Part shown: positions 10,824 to 21,562 of the stretch, piece by piece
Position numbering within the stretch: position 1 is the stretch's first letter
Layout of the letters: each line of letters opens with the position of its first letter
NCBI GenBank assembly: GCA_022432975.1
Contig: CM039508.1
Location: 43,717,646 to 43,781,645, forward strand
DNA length: 64,000 nucleotides
DNA from: Begonia masoniana
Taxonomy: Eukaryota; Streptophyta; Magnoliopsida; Cucurbitales; Begoniaceae
Reading direction: 5' to 3'
The notes under the pieces: generated by a model
The model's database searches: none
Told to the model about the DNA's origin: nothing
Seen by the model: the letters and a program-made list of their open reading frames with translations, nothing else
Made by a program: the position numbers and the translations under genes

Positions 10824-12547
10824 CTCCTTTTTTCCAATAAGATATTGTCCGCTCTGGGGATTGGAGCGTAGTCCACTATCCTCCTCTCATGGATTTGTTT
10901 GGTTAGGATTTCCCAATCGGTCACCCAACATGGTACTGCTCGCACCGGAGCACTTCTAACTTCGGAGTTCTTATGGGATCCGTTGCCAATTATGCTCCAA
11001 AACGCGTCTTACTATCTTGGGAGGGTTTCTTTACATATGTTTCATTTTCATATATCTCCCAAGCGATGTGAGATTGTGACGACTCCCTTTTTACGACCTA
11101 GGATTTGCCTATACTCGAGTCCGGGATTTTTCTACACTTGGCTTAGGTCTCGAGGTTTGCCCCGTAACCCAAGATTTGCCTCGCATTTGTGCTCATACGT
11201 ACACATTCAGGTCATCACAATCACTCTCCCCCCCCCCCCTCGGGGGCCCAAAGTCCTCGTTGACCACATTTTCGGTTGGGTACAGGCTTTGATATCATTT
11301 CTAACGACCCCTTTTCCCAGTAAGATATTGTCCGCTCTTGGGATTAGGCCGTAGCTCAATATCTTCCCCTCACGGATTTGTTTGGCGAGAACTTCCAAGT
11401 CGGTCACCCAACATGGTACTGCTCTCACCGGGGCACTTTTAACTTCGGAGTTCTTATGGGATTCGTTGTCAATTGTGCTCCAAAACGCGTCGTACTATCT
11501 TGGGACGGTTTCCTTACATATGTTTCATTTCTATATACCTCCAGAGCGATGTGGAATTGTGATGAACCCCTTTTTACGACCCGGGATTTGCCTATACTCG
11601 AGTCTGGGATTTGCCTACACTCGTCTTAGGTCCCAAGGTTTTCCCCGCATTCATGCTCATACGTACACATTCGAGTCATTACAATCACCTCCCATCGGGG
11701 GCCTAACGTCCTCGTTGGTCACATTTCAGGTTAGGTACAGGCTCTGATACCATTTATAACGACCCTTTTTCCCAATAAAATATTGTCCACTTTGGGGATT
11801 GGGTCGTAATCCAATATCATCCCCTCACGGATTTGTTTCGCGAGGACTTCCAAGTCGGTCACACAATATGGTACTACTCTCACTGGAGCACTTTTAACTT
11901 TGGATTACGACCAGGGATTTGCCTGAACTCGAGTCGTGGGATTTGCCTACACTCGTCTTAGGTCCCAGGTTTTCCCCGCATTCATGCTCATACGTACACA
12001 TTCGAGTCATTACAATCACCTCCCATCGGGGGCCTAACGTCCTCGTTGGTCACATTTCAGGTTAGGTACAGGCTCTGATACCATTTATAACGACCTTTTT
12101 CCCTAATAAATATTTCCACTTTGGGGGATTGGGTCGTAATCCAATATCATCCCCTCACGGATTTGTTTCGCGAGGACTTCCAAGTCGGTCACACAATATG
12201 GTACTACTCTCACTGGAGCACTTTTAACTTTGGAGTTTTTGTGGGATCTGTTGCCAATTGTGCTCCAAAACACGTTTTACTATCTTGGGAGGGTTCCTTA
12301 CATATGTTTCATTTCTATATACCTCCCAAGCGATGTGAGATTGTGACGACCCCCTTTTTACGACCCGGGATTTGCCTATACTCGAGCCTGAGATTTGCCT
12401 ACACTCGTCTTAGGTCCCAAGGTTTTCCCCGCATTCATGCTCATACGTACACATTCGAGTCATTACAATCACCTCCCATCGGGGGCCTAACGTCCTCGTT
12501 GGTCACATTTCAGGTTAGGTACAGGCTCTGATACCATTTATAACGAC

Positions 12548-12631
<84 letters not shown>

Positions 12632-12694
12632 GTGTGGAGTCTCATAACAAAATTGTAGACAAACTCTCATCATTTCCATTTTAGAGATCTTCCT

Positions 12695-12781
<87 letters not shown>

Positions 12782-12958
12782 CATTTCTATATACCTCCCA
12801 AGCGATGTGAGATTGTGACGACCCCCTTTTTACGACCCGGGATTTGCCTATACTCGAGCCTGAGATTTGCCTACACTCGACTTAGGTCCTAATGTTTGCC
12901 CCGCAACCCAAAGTTTGCCCAGCAGTCGTGCTCATACGTACATATTCGGGTCATCACA
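10824..12958 (-). mobile_element. multi-LTR Cassandra, copy A
   Basis: Five LTRs, some damaged, alternate with about 70-80 bp internal domains. LTRs lie at about 10824-11219, 11300-11683, 11755-12014 (internally deleted), 12086-12467 and 12539-12958. The linkers 11220-11299, 11684-11754, 12015-12085 and 12468-12538 each hold the tRNA-Met type primer site (minus strand TGGTATCAGAGCC or variants) and the purine tract. 5S-like blocks occur in LTRs 1, 2 and 4. The TSD is tcttc at 10819-10823 and 12959-12963. Such ladders arise by unequal recombination between LTRs. The fifth LTR has its left half replaced by two long T-runs. The same insertion site is occupied in segment B. Confidence 0.88.
12551..12781. 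repeat. two T80-85 runs around a copy of flanking DNA
   Basis: A run of 80 T (12551-12630) and a run of 85 T (12697-12781) enclose 66 bp that repeat 10750-10826 (ggtgtggagtctcataac...). They replace about 200 bp of a Cassandra LTR, including its 5S-like part. Homopolymers of this length are unusual and may reflect an assembly or sequencing problem. Confidence 0.8.
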
Positions 12959-13369
12959 TCTTCACCGTTGTTTGTAAATAATAGTTTTGAAATAACTATT
13001 CTTAGCCATCCGAGCAGTGAGTGTTTTTTCCAGCTCCATCTTTGTTTATCTTCATTTTTTTACAAGATTTTTTTAGGAACATCTTCTCACTCATCCAGGG
13101 TGAGGCTGTCTAAATTTCAGCCATTAACTTGTTCCATAACTTGAGTTATCCCCATTCAAAGTTGACCCTAGTGAAGTCAAGGTTCCTTTTCATCCAAAAC
13201 CTTGTTGAGCTTGTGTTTCCGATTAGGGAATCACATCAAATAGGTTGTATTGTTCATTATTCTACCCTTCATTAAGTTTTCGGGCTTCACTCTTTGCCCT
13301 TCTAGCAAGACTTAGTGTAATGTTCACATTATAATATTTCCTCATTGTCTCAATAATATAAGCAACTTC

Positions 13370-13681
13370 TCATGTAGGTTGATTTTTGAACCTGTCCAAA
13401 TATTGATTTGTAACCCACTTGGCTGAAGCATGCCGACTTTCAATTTGTCGAGAACAACTATGCACATCATTTAAACTCTTTATTTGATATGTAAGTTTAT
13501 ATTGAATATTTGAAGCATGTATTCTCCATTTGCATTCCTCCTGACACACTGTTGTCAATCGGTGAGTATCACTTTTAACAAACTTTACTCCATAGTCATT
13601 TTTCAATACATACGCTACTATTTCTTTCTTCCTAGGTGGGTGATATCTGTGAGAAGGGTGTGTGTGTCTTGTGATTTCCAT
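13370..13681 (-). pseudogene. MuDR transposase N-terminal fragment, unit 1
   Basis: The frame reads NDYGVKFVKSDTHRLTTVC, then CxxxxC (CQEECKW), then HSCSRQIESRHASAKWVTN. This is the plant MuDR N-terminal zinc-finger layout (C-X4-C ... H-X-C) used to bind element ends. The first 22 codons are not transposase: they come from the neighbouring unit sequence read through the junction. A stop after FKNQPT ends the frame where the fullest copy continues with an IIETVRKDYN segment. The catalytic DDE part is absent, so no activity is expected. Confidence 0.75.
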
Positions 13682-14215
13682 CTTTTGAGAGCCAAGGTTG
13701 TTGTCACCCTACTGCAATCTTCCTCTTTTTTTTTTTTTTTTTTTTGGCGTGGAGACTCATAGCAAAATTGTAGACAAACTCTCATCATTTCCATCCTTAG
13801 AGATCCTCACCGTTGTTGGTAAACAATAGTTTTGAAAAAACTATTCTTAGCCATCTGAGCTGTGAGTGTTGTTTCTGGCTCCATCTTTGTATATCTTCAT
13901 TTTTTTACAAGATTTTTTTTAGGAACATCTTCTCACTCATCCAGGGTGAGGCTGTCTAAATTTCAGCCATTAACTTGTTCCATAACTTGAGTTATCCCCA
14001 TTCAAAGTTGACCCTAGTGAAGTCAAGGTTCCTTTTCATCCAAAACCTTGTTGAGCTTGTGTTTCCGATTAGGGAATCACATCAAATAGGTTGTATTGTT
14101 CATTATTCTACCCTTCATTAAGTTTTCGGGCTTCACTCTTTGCCCTTCTAGCAAGACTTAGTGTAATGTTCACATTATAATATTTCCTCATTGTCTCAAT
14201 AATATAAGCAACTTC

Positions 14216-14527
14216 TCATGTAGGTTGATTTTTGAACCTGTCCAAATATTGATTTGTAACCCACTTGGCTGAAGCATGCCGACTTTCAATTTGTCGAGAA
14301 CAACTATGCACATCATTTAAACTCTTTATTTGATATGTAAGTTTATATTGAATATTTGAAGCATGTATTCTCCATTTGCATTCCTCCTGACACACTGTTG
14401 TCAATCGGTGAGTATCACTTTTAACAAACTTTACTCCATAGTCATTTTTCAATACATACGCTACTATTTCTTTCTTCCTAGGTGGGTGATATCTGTGAGA
14501 AGGGTGTGTGTGTCTTGTGATTTCCAT
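14216..14527 (-). pseudogene. MuDR transposase N-terminal fragment, unit 2
   Basis: The translation is identical to the fragment at 13370-13681, including the same stop after FKNQPT. The identity suggests a very recent tandem duplication, or an assembly duplication. Confidence 0.75.
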
Positions 14528-14973
14528 CTTTTGAGAGCCAAGGTTGTTGTCACCCTACTGCAATCTTCCTCTTTTTTTTTTTTTTTTTTTTTTTGGCGTG
14601 GAGACTCATAGCAAAATTGTAGACAAACTCTCATCATTTCCATCCTTAGAGATCCTCACCGTTGTTGGTAAACAATAGTTTTGAAAAAACTATTCTTAGC
14701 CATCTGAGCTGTGAGTGTTGTTTCTGGCTCCATCTTTGTATATCTTCATTTTTTTACAAGATTTTTTTTAGGAACATCTCCTCACTCATCCAGGGTGAGG
14801 CTGTCTAAATTTCAGCCATTAACTCATTCCACAACTTGAGTTATCCCCATTCAAAGTTGACCCCGGTGAAGCCAAGGTTCCTTTTCATCTGAAACCTTGT
14901 TGAGCTTGTGTTTTCGATTTGGGAATCACATCAAATAGCTTGTATTGTTCATTATCCTACCTTCATTAAGTTT

Positions 14974-15300
14974 TCAGACTTCACTCTTTGCCTTTCTAGC
15001 AAGATTTGGTGTAATGTTCATATTATAATCTTTTCTCACTGTCTCAATAATAGAAGCAACTTCCCATGTAGGTTGACTTTTGAACTTGTCCAAATATTGA
15101 TTTGTAACCCACTTGGTGGAAACATGCCGACTTTCAATTTGTCGAGAACAACTGCGCACATCATTCAAACTCTTTATTTGATATGTAAGTTTATATTGAA
15201 TATTTGAAGCATGTATTTTCCATTTGCATCCCTCCTGACACACTGTTGTCAATTGGTGAGTATCACTTTTAACAAACTTTACTCCATAGTCATTTTTCAA
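14974..15300 (-). pseudogene. MuDR transposase N-terminal fragment, unit 3
   Basis: This diverged copy reads through the position that is a stop in units 1 and 2 and continues with SQPTWEVASIIETVRKDYN and NLARKAKSEV. The zinc-finger residues (CQEGC, RSCSRQ) are kept. It has no DDE domain. Confidence 0.75.
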
Positions 15301-15818
15301 TACATACGCTACTATTTCTTCTTCCTAGGTGGGTGATACTGTGAGAAGGGTGTGTGTGTCTTGTGATTTCCATCTTTTGAGAGCCAAGGTTGTTGTCACC
15401 CTACTGCAATCTTCCTCTTTTTTTTTTTTTTTTTTTTTTGGCGTGGAGACTCATAGCAAAATTGTGACAAACTCTCATCATTTCCATCCTTAGAGATCCT
15501 CACCGTTGTTGGTAAACAATAGTTTTGAAAAAAACTATTCTTAGCCATCTGAGCTGTGAGTGTTGTTTCTGGCTCCATCTTTGTATATCTTCATTTTTTT
15601 ACAAGATTTTTTTTAGGAACATCTCCTCACTCATCCAGGGTGAGGCTGTCTAAATTTCAGCCATTAACTCATTCCACAACTTGAGTTATCCCCATTCAAA
15701 GTTGACCCCGGTGAAGCCAAGGTTCCTTTTCATCTGAAACCTTGTTGAGCTTGTGTTTTCGATTTGGGAATCACATCAAATAGCTTGTATTGTTCATTAT
15801 CCTACCTTCATTAAGTTT

Positions 15819-16450
15819 TCAGACTTCACTCTTTGCCTTTCTAGCAAGATTTGGTGTAATGTTCATATTATAATCTTTTCTCACTGTCTCAATAATAGAA
15901 GCAACTTCCCATGTAGGTTGACTTTTGAACTTGTCCAAATATTGATTTGTAACCCACTTGGTGGAAACATGCCGACTTTCAATTTGTCGAGAACAACTGC
16001 GCACATCATTCAAACTCTTTATTTGATATGTAAGTTCATATTGAATCTTTGAAGCATGTATTTTCCATTTGCATCCCTCCTGACACACTGTTGTCAATTG
16101 GTGAGTATCACTTTTAACAAACTTCACACCATAGTCATTCTTCAATTCATACTCTACTATTTCTTCTCTAATTTTCTTTAATGAACCATATTTCTTCCTC
16201 AAATAAATGTTGGTAAAAAAATTTCACGTTCCGATCTACTTTCGCACTCATCATCCTTTGAGTCGCATGGTGAACGAAGCTCCGAGTCTATAGTTGTCAA
16301 TGTTGAATGTACCTCTATTTGTTAGTAATCGTGATCGAATGCTCGAACTTCACCATATATAGGTTCAGAGGAGGAATCTCCTTCCATGTTAGGATCTCAT
16401 GTTGTTGTCTCGTCATAATCAAGTGACCCACTCGAACCAAAATCCATTGA
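15819..16450 (-). pseudogene. MuDR transposase N-terminal fragment with upstream part, unit 4
   Basis: This is the most complete copy. The open part (15819-16202) reads from MRKKYGSLKKIREEIVEYEL through the zinc-finger (CQEGCKW ... RSCSRQIESRHVS) to NLARKAKSEV. Further upstream the minus strand gives an acidic, Ser-rich stretch with an in-frame stop, starting near an ATG at about 16450. MuDR proteins normally run 600-800 residues with a DDE core and a zinc knuckle, all missing here. The tandem copies to the left probably derive from this unit, since only this one has the upstream coding part. Confidence 0.72.
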
Positions 16451-17126
16451 AATCAACTAACTGCATAGAAGGAGATCCGCTAGAGGCGAGAATAGCCGTT
16501 GTAAAGCCTAAAGGATGAAATAGAGGAATTGAGAGAGGGCTAAGGGAGGGAGAGGGGAAGGGAGGTCGGGAACGTAGATGAATTGAGATTGAAAGGTCGA
16601 TTGAGAGAGTTGAGAGGTTTAGGGCTACGGTTTACAGAGAACGGGCGTGGGTGGGTTGCAAAAATGGCTCCCATTTTTTTTATAGGCTCGGGGAACTAAT
16701 GTCTGTTTCTGGCGATTTCCCGAGAACAGACCCTGTTCTGTCGCCCGTTCCCTGAGCGTTATGAAAAGTGCTCGGTAACGAATGTTCGTACCCGAGCATT
16801 TTTCAAAATGCTTGGGGAACGAGTCCCAATGAATAGACGTGGGGAAATTTTGGAACGAACGCTCGTTCGTAGACAACAGGCGTCCGGTAGGGAGGTTGAC
16901 TTGTTAGAATAAGAATACTTCAAAGATGATGTTGTGAAGAATAATTCTTTATTGTGAAATACCTCAAACCTTGGAATATTTAAAGTGGTGTTTGATGCCA
17001 TGAAATCAAGCGAGACCTATCAGAATTCAGTAGAGGCTCCAATAGTAGGAGGATCGTCGAGCCCGACCCTAAGCCTCTTGGTGACGGGTCAGCCAGGTCA
17101 TGCTCGATCCATTGGTGACCCTGAAA
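16451..17126. other. region upstream of MuDR fragment
   Basis: No gene was recognised. 16640-16880 contains several near-repeats and inverted copies of a gggaacg / cgttccc motif and of ctcgg-aac-type words. This would fit the terminal region of a Mutator-like element read on the minus strand, but I could not place a TIR with a 9-bp TSD. 16903-17118 is unassigned. Confidence 0.4.
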
Positions 17127-17709
17127 TAGGGGTGTGCAAACCGAACCGGAACCGATGAACCGAACCGGAACCGGTGAAATATGTTCGGTTTGGATCGGTT
17201 TTGACCATTTGAAAACCGATCTTCGGTTTCATTTTGTAGGAACCGCTTAATTAGGTTCGATTTTTGGTTTGGATCGATCAAAACCGATACAAATCGAACC
17301 GAACCGGTTTTGCACAAAGGAATTTTAATTATTAAAAAATAATAATAAAAAATAAAGAATCTTTTTAATAATTAAAATTACTTTTGTTATGATATTACTT
17401 TTATTTCCTAAAAGGATTTATTGTAATTTTGACTTTAATTTTCTTTTTTTGTTCTTCTAATACATTTTTTTTTTTTTATATTTGACTATATATCTAATTG
17501 TTTTTTATCTCTTCCAATTTAAATTTATATTATTTAAATTTTTTAAAAATAAGTTGTAGAACTGAAACCGAACCGGAACCGAACCGGGTTCGGTTCGGTT
17601 TTGATATGTTAAAAGACCGGTTTCGGTTCGGTAAATCCGAAACTGAAACCGATCGGTTCGATTCGGTTCCTTACCAAAACCGAATCAAAATCAGTTTTGC
17701 ACACCCCTA
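17127..17709. mobile_element. hAT-type MITE
   Basis: The ends TAGGGGTGTGCAAACCG and ...TTTTGCACACCCCTA are inverted repeats that continue inward with cgaaccggaacc-type sequence. The flanking 8-bp repeat is ccctgaaa (17119-17126) / tcctgaaa (17710-17717), 7 of 8 matching. TIR sequence and 8-bp TSD are those of hAT superfamily MITEs in plants. There is no coding content, and the centre is AT-rich. Confidence 0.9.
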
Positions 17710-17811
17710 TCCTGAAATACTATGAAAGATGTAGAATTATTACTTTGATTACAAATAGTAGAGGATATCATCTATTAAGTTCTTTTGTACACTACCCTTA
17801 TTGAAATTCTT

Positions 17812-18300
17812 CAAAGATGTGAACTTTGTGAATCATTCAAGTTATATTGGTTGGAAAGAGTATGATAATTTCTCACCTCTCGTATCCATATCTTTTGAAC
17901 TTGATTCTTATCCTTTTTAGGCGTTTTGATTGTAGGACTAGGAAGTTAAAACCGGTTATTGTTGATCCTGGGCTCTATCTTTTGGAGAGAAGTGCCATGT
18001 TCTATGCTACTCAAAAGAGGGAATTGCCTGACGCTTTTCAGTTATTTAGGGTGTGCCTCAATATAGCATCATTTCCTAAACAGTATTTGCAGTAGAAAGC
18101 TCTAAATTTAGTTACTTTCTTATCTCTCTGCATTGTATCAAGTTAGCTGGTGTCCGATTGGGAAATTCGCATTTGATTCAGAATCATGTTTCCTGGTTCA
18201 GATGCGTCTTCTAATTTATTGATCTTATAGGTCCATCATTTTCTATCTTAAATCGTAATGTTATGGAGTTCTGCATCCTGCTTACAGATAATCTGCCGAG
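17812..18300 (+). pseudogene. piece of an unidentified spliced gene, copy C
   Basis: This is almost identical to 20013-20500. It contains the same exon-like reading, RTRKLKPVIVDPGLYLLER, preceded by a tract ending tttttag (17915-17921), and the uninterrupted form of the site where the first copia inserted in segment A (ccatgttctatgctactc, 17997-18014). It stops exactly where a copia LTR begins. Gene identity unknown. Confidence 0.5.
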
Positions 18301-18507
18301 AGTTGAAGTTTGCAAGATTCACCAGAAGAAGAAGATGGAGAGGAAGAAGCAGATGAAGACGGCAAAAATGAAAGAGAACTCTGATTCAATTTCTCAAGAA
18401 AAAATGTTTACAATATTTATGTACAGCACTCATGATGAGCATCGGAAAGAGGGAAAGAGAAACTAAAACACTCTAACAACACTTTAACAAATAGTCATAC
18501 TCTAACA
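18301..18507 (-). repeat. copia LTR (duplicate of 20501-20707)
   Basis: On the minus strand it starts TGTTAGAGTATGACT and ends caaacttcaact. It is followed on the right by a purine tract (minus strand gagggagga) and about 55 bp of element interior, then a heptamer array. It is a partial copy of the left end of the copia at 20501-44070, not a separate insertion. Confidence 0.8.
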
Positions 18508-18565
18508 TCCTCCCTCAAGAGCAAGTCCGGAGGCCGAAGATCTTGGAAAGAAAAAACGAAGAAGA

Positions 18566-19813
18566 TGGAAGGTGGAAGGTGGAAGGTGGAAGGTGGAAGG
18601 TGGAAGGTGGAAGGTGGAAGGTGGAAGGTGGAAGGTGGAAGGTGGAAGGTGGAAGGTGGAAGGTGGAAGGTGGAAGGTGGAAGGTGGAAGGTGGAAGGTG
18701 GAAGGTGGAAGGTGGAAGGTGGAAGGTGGAAGGTGGAAGGTGGAAGGTGGAAGGTGGAAGGTGGAAGGTGGAAGGTGGAAGGTGGAAGGTGGAAGGTGGA
18801 AGGTGGAAGGTGGAAGGTGGAAGGTGGAAGGTGGAAGGTGGAAGGTGGAAGGTGGAAGGTGGAAGGTGGAAGGTGGAAGGTGGAAGGTGGAAGGTGGAAG
18901 GTGGAAGGTGGAAGGTGGAAGGTGGAAGGTGGAAGGTGGAAGGTGGAAGGTGGAAGGTGGAAGGTGGAAGGTGGAAGGTGGAAGGTGGAAGGTGGAAGGT
19001 GGAAGGTGGAAGGTGGAAGGTGGAAGGTGGAAGGTGGAAGGTGGAAGGTGGAAGGTGGAAGGTGGAAGGTGGAAGGTGGAAGGTGGAAGGTGGAAGGTGG
19101 AAGGTGGAAGGTGGAAGGTGGAAGGTGGAAGGTGGAAGGTGGAAGGTGGAAGGTGGAAGGTGGAAGGTGGAAGGTGGAAGGTGGAAGGTGGAAGGTGGAA
19201 GGTGGAAGGTGGAAGGTGGAAGGTGGAAGGTGGAAGGTGGAAGGTGGAAGGTGGAAGGTGGAAGGTGGAAGGTGGAAGGTGGAAGGTGGAAGGTGGAAGG
19301 TGGAAGGTGGAAGGTGGAAGGTGGAAGGTGGAAGGTGGAAGGTGGAAGGTGGAAGGTGGAAGGTGGAAGGTGGAAGGTGGAAGGTGGAAGGTGGAAGGTG
19401 GAAGGTGGAAGGTGGAAGGTGGAAGGTGGAAGGTGGAAGGTGGAAGGTGGAAGGTGGAAGGTGGAAGGTGGAAGGTGGAAGGTGGAAGGTGGAAGGTGGA
19501 AGGTGGAAGGTGGAAGGTGGAAGGTGGAAGGTGGAAGGTGGAAGGTGGAAGGTGGAAGGTGGAAGGTGGAAGGTGGAAGGTGGAAGGTGGAAGGTGGAAG
19601 GTGGAAGGTGGAAGGTGGAAGGTGGAAGGTGGAAGGTGGAAGGTGGAAGGTGGAAGGTGGAAGGTGGAAGGTGGAAGGTGGAAGGTGGAAGGTGGAAGGT
19701 GGAAGGTGGAAGGTGGAAGGTGGAAGGTGGAAGGTGGAAGGTGGAAGGTGGAAGGTGGAAGGTGGAAGGTGGAAGGTGGAAGGTGGAAGGTGGAAGGTGG
19801 AAGGTGGAAGGTG
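18566..19813. repeat. GGTGGAA heptamer array, about 178 copies
   Basis: A perfect or nearly perfect 7-bp repeat (GGTGGAA) runs for about 1.25 kb. The duplicate locus has only three to four copies at the same point (20765-20790), which marks the seed. All frames on both strands are open because 7 is not a multiple of 3 and the unit lacks stops. The long ORFs here are not genes. It is not the plant telomere repeat TTTAGGG. Confidence 0.97.
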
Positions 19814-20012
19814 TGCGGTTCCCCTTCTAGGGTGGTACCAGAGCTAACGAGGTTGTGGTCCCCCAATTGAGCTGAGAGAAATTGAGGAGTGCATCCAAAA
19901 CAAAATGGTCAAAGTAAAAATAATTAAAGTTTAATTTATGTTGTAAAAAAGGTGTCACCCTAAAAAATTATAATAAAAAACATTATAATGAACTTAGTGC
20001 TCATTTCTGCCC
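19814..20012. other. spacer between array and second gene copy
   Basis: The spacer contains ggtaccagagct (19838-19849), which resembles an LTR-retrotransposon primer site, but no LTR could be defined. There is no reading frame. It is absent from the other copies of the segment. Confidence 0.35.
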
Positions 20013-20500
20013 AAAGATGTGAACTTTGTGAATCATTCAAGTTATATTGGTTGGAAAGAGTATGATAATTTCTCACCTCTCGTATCCATATCTTTTGAAC
20101 TTGATTCTTATCCTTTTTAGGCGTTTTGATTGTAGGACTAGGAAGTTGAAACCGGTTATTGTTGATCCTGGGCTCTATCTTTTGGAGAGAAGTGCCATGT
20201 TCTATGCTACTCAAAAGAGGGAATTGCCTGACGCTTTTCAGTTATTTAGGGTGTGCCTCAATATAGCATCATTTCCTAAACAGTATTTGCAGTAGAAAGC
20301 TCTAAATTTAGTTACTTTCTTATCTCTCTGCATTGTATCAAGTTAGCTGGTGTCCGATTGGGAAATTCGCATTTGATTCAGAATCATGTTTCCTGGTTCA
20401 GATGCGTCTTCTAATTTATTGATCTTATAGGTCCATCATTTTCTATCTTAAATCGTAATGTTATGGAGTTCTGCATCCTGCTTACAGATAATCTGCCGAG
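20013..20500 (+). pseudogene. piece of an unidentified spliced gene, copy B left half
   Basis: An exon-like stretch (about 20121-20249) reads RKLKPVIVDPGLYLLER and then MFYATQKRELPDAFQLFR. It has a pyrimidine tract ending ttttttag upstream and gg|gtgtgcc downstream as possible splice sites. The sequence is cut at 20500 by the copia LTR and resumes at 44071. TSD ccgag (20496-20500) / tcgag (44071-44075). I cannot name the gene. Confidence 0.5.
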
Positions 20501-20707
20501 AGTTGAAGTTTGCAAGATTCACCAGAAGAAGAAGATGGAGAGGAAGAAGCAGATGAAGACGGCAAAAATGAAAGAGAACTCTGATTCAATTTCTCAAGAA
20601 AAAATGTTTACAATATTTATGTACAGCACTCATGATGAGCATCGGAAAGAGGGAAAGAGAAACTAAAACACTCTAACAACACTTTAACAAATAGTCATAC
20701 TCTAACA
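20501..20707 (-). repeat. 3' LTR of nested copia
   Basis: 207 bp, TGTTAGAGTATG... on the minus strand, preceded there by the purine tract gagggagga. It pairs with 43876-44070, which lacks one 12-bp aacactttaaca repeat. Confidence 0.88.
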
Positions 20708-20789
20708 TCCTCCCTCAAGAGCAAGTCCGGAGGCCGAAGATCTTGGAAAGAAAAACGAAGAAGATGGAAGGTGGAAGGTGGAAGGTGGA

Positions 20790-21224
20790 AGCGGCATGGT
20801 GAAGGCATAAGCTAATTGATGATATGAAAGAGTTAAGCTAGATATTCTTTGCTTTAGAATGTAGAACTGGATTTGAAGCTAGATATGTCGCACTGAGGTT
20901 ATCACATAAAATCAGAGGTACCTCGATAGGGAGAAAACCTAATTCGTTGAGCAGAGATTTGAGCCACAAGAGTTTGGCAGCACCATTGGCTACATTGCGA
21001 TATTCGGATTGGGTGCTCGACCTTGAGACTGTTTTCTATTTGGTGGAAGACTACGAGATGAGGTTGGAGCCCAAGAATATACAGAAGCCACTCGTGCTCT
21101 TACGGTCATCGGGATAGAAGGCCCAATCAGCATCTGTATAACATACCAAATTGGAGGCAAGAGAGGATGAGAAGGCCCGAGGAGATTGTTTTAAGCCATA
21201 AAGAGCCTTGCGTAAGTGACATAT
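20790..21224 (-). pseudogene. copia RT end fused to RNase H, broken
   Basis: The minus strand reads [13 protein letters not shown] (RT fingers/palm), then directly CYTDADWAFYPDDRKSTSGF (RNase H). The RT segment with the YVDD active site is missing, an internal deletion at about 21165-21180. RNase H continues in a shifted frame through about 20880 (a SEYRNVANGAAKLLWLK-like stretch). The upstream part of the same RT lies at 33944-34518 beyond the Cassandra insertion. Confidence 0.82.
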
Positions 21225-21478
21225 TGTGATGACCCGAATGGACACGTATGAAAAAGAACCACCCAGTGCTCTGGGAATCCTGAGTGGGACTTGGGCCGGA
21301 GGGTGACGTGCTGGGTTAAAACTCCGCGGATCCCGGGTTGGACTTGGGTCGGAGGGTTCGGTCGTAGAAAGGGGGGTCGTCACAATCTCACATCGCTTGG
21401 GGAAGTATGTGGAAATGAAACATATGTAAGGAAACCCTCCCAAGATAGTAAGACGCGCTTTGGAGCACAATTGACAAC

Positions 21479-21562
21479 GGATCCCATAAGAACTCCGAAG
21501 TTAAAAGTGCTTCGGCGAGAGTAATACCAGGTTGGGTGACCGACTGGGAAGTCCTCGCCAAA
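21479..21562 (+). promoter_or_regulatory. 5S rRNA-like Pol III promoter, Cassandra LTR1
   Basis: It runs from ggatcccataagaactccga through ggcgagagtaataccagg and gggtgacc to gggaagtcctcg, following plant 5S rRNA from about its middle to near its 3' end. Equivalent blocks lie at 21968-22051 and 33779-33862. In Cassandra elements this is the reported Pol III promoter. Confidence 0.88.

Larger units (their letters stand above)
12959..16200 (-). repeat. about four tandem 0.85-kb units with MuDR fragment
   Basis: Units start at about 12964, 13806, 14653 and 15495 with (t)caccgttgttggtaaa. Units 2 and 3 are nearly identical to 1 and 4 over long stretches. Each carries on the minus strand a MuDR transposase N-terminal fragment and, at its right end, a T-run plus gtggagactcatagcaaaa. 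The unit joints read gagatcctcaccg, which is the unoccupied form of the Cassandra insertion site (gagatcttc | tcttcaccg). Confidence 0.85.

Noticed and set aside
12515..12784. Poly-lysine protein on the minus strand
   Set aside because: Produced by the T80 and T85 runs.
16640..16900. Mutator terminal inverted repeat upstream of the transposase fragment
   Set aside because: gggaacg-type words are suggestive, but no matching opposite terminus or 9-bp TSD was found.
18566..19813. Telomeric repeat
   Set aside because: The unit is GGTGGAA, not TTTAGGG or its permutations.
19838..19849. Primer-binding site of a further LTR element (ggtaccagagct)
   Set aside because: No LTR border, partner LTR or coding region could be found next to it.
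18502..19870. Four open frames of 420-450 codons (FHLPPST and WKVEGGR repeats)
   Set aside because: By-products of a stop-free 7-bp repeat, open in all frames and on both strands.
21479..21562. 5S rRNA gene
   Set aside because: Only part of 5S is present, diverged, and always inside a Cassandra LTR.
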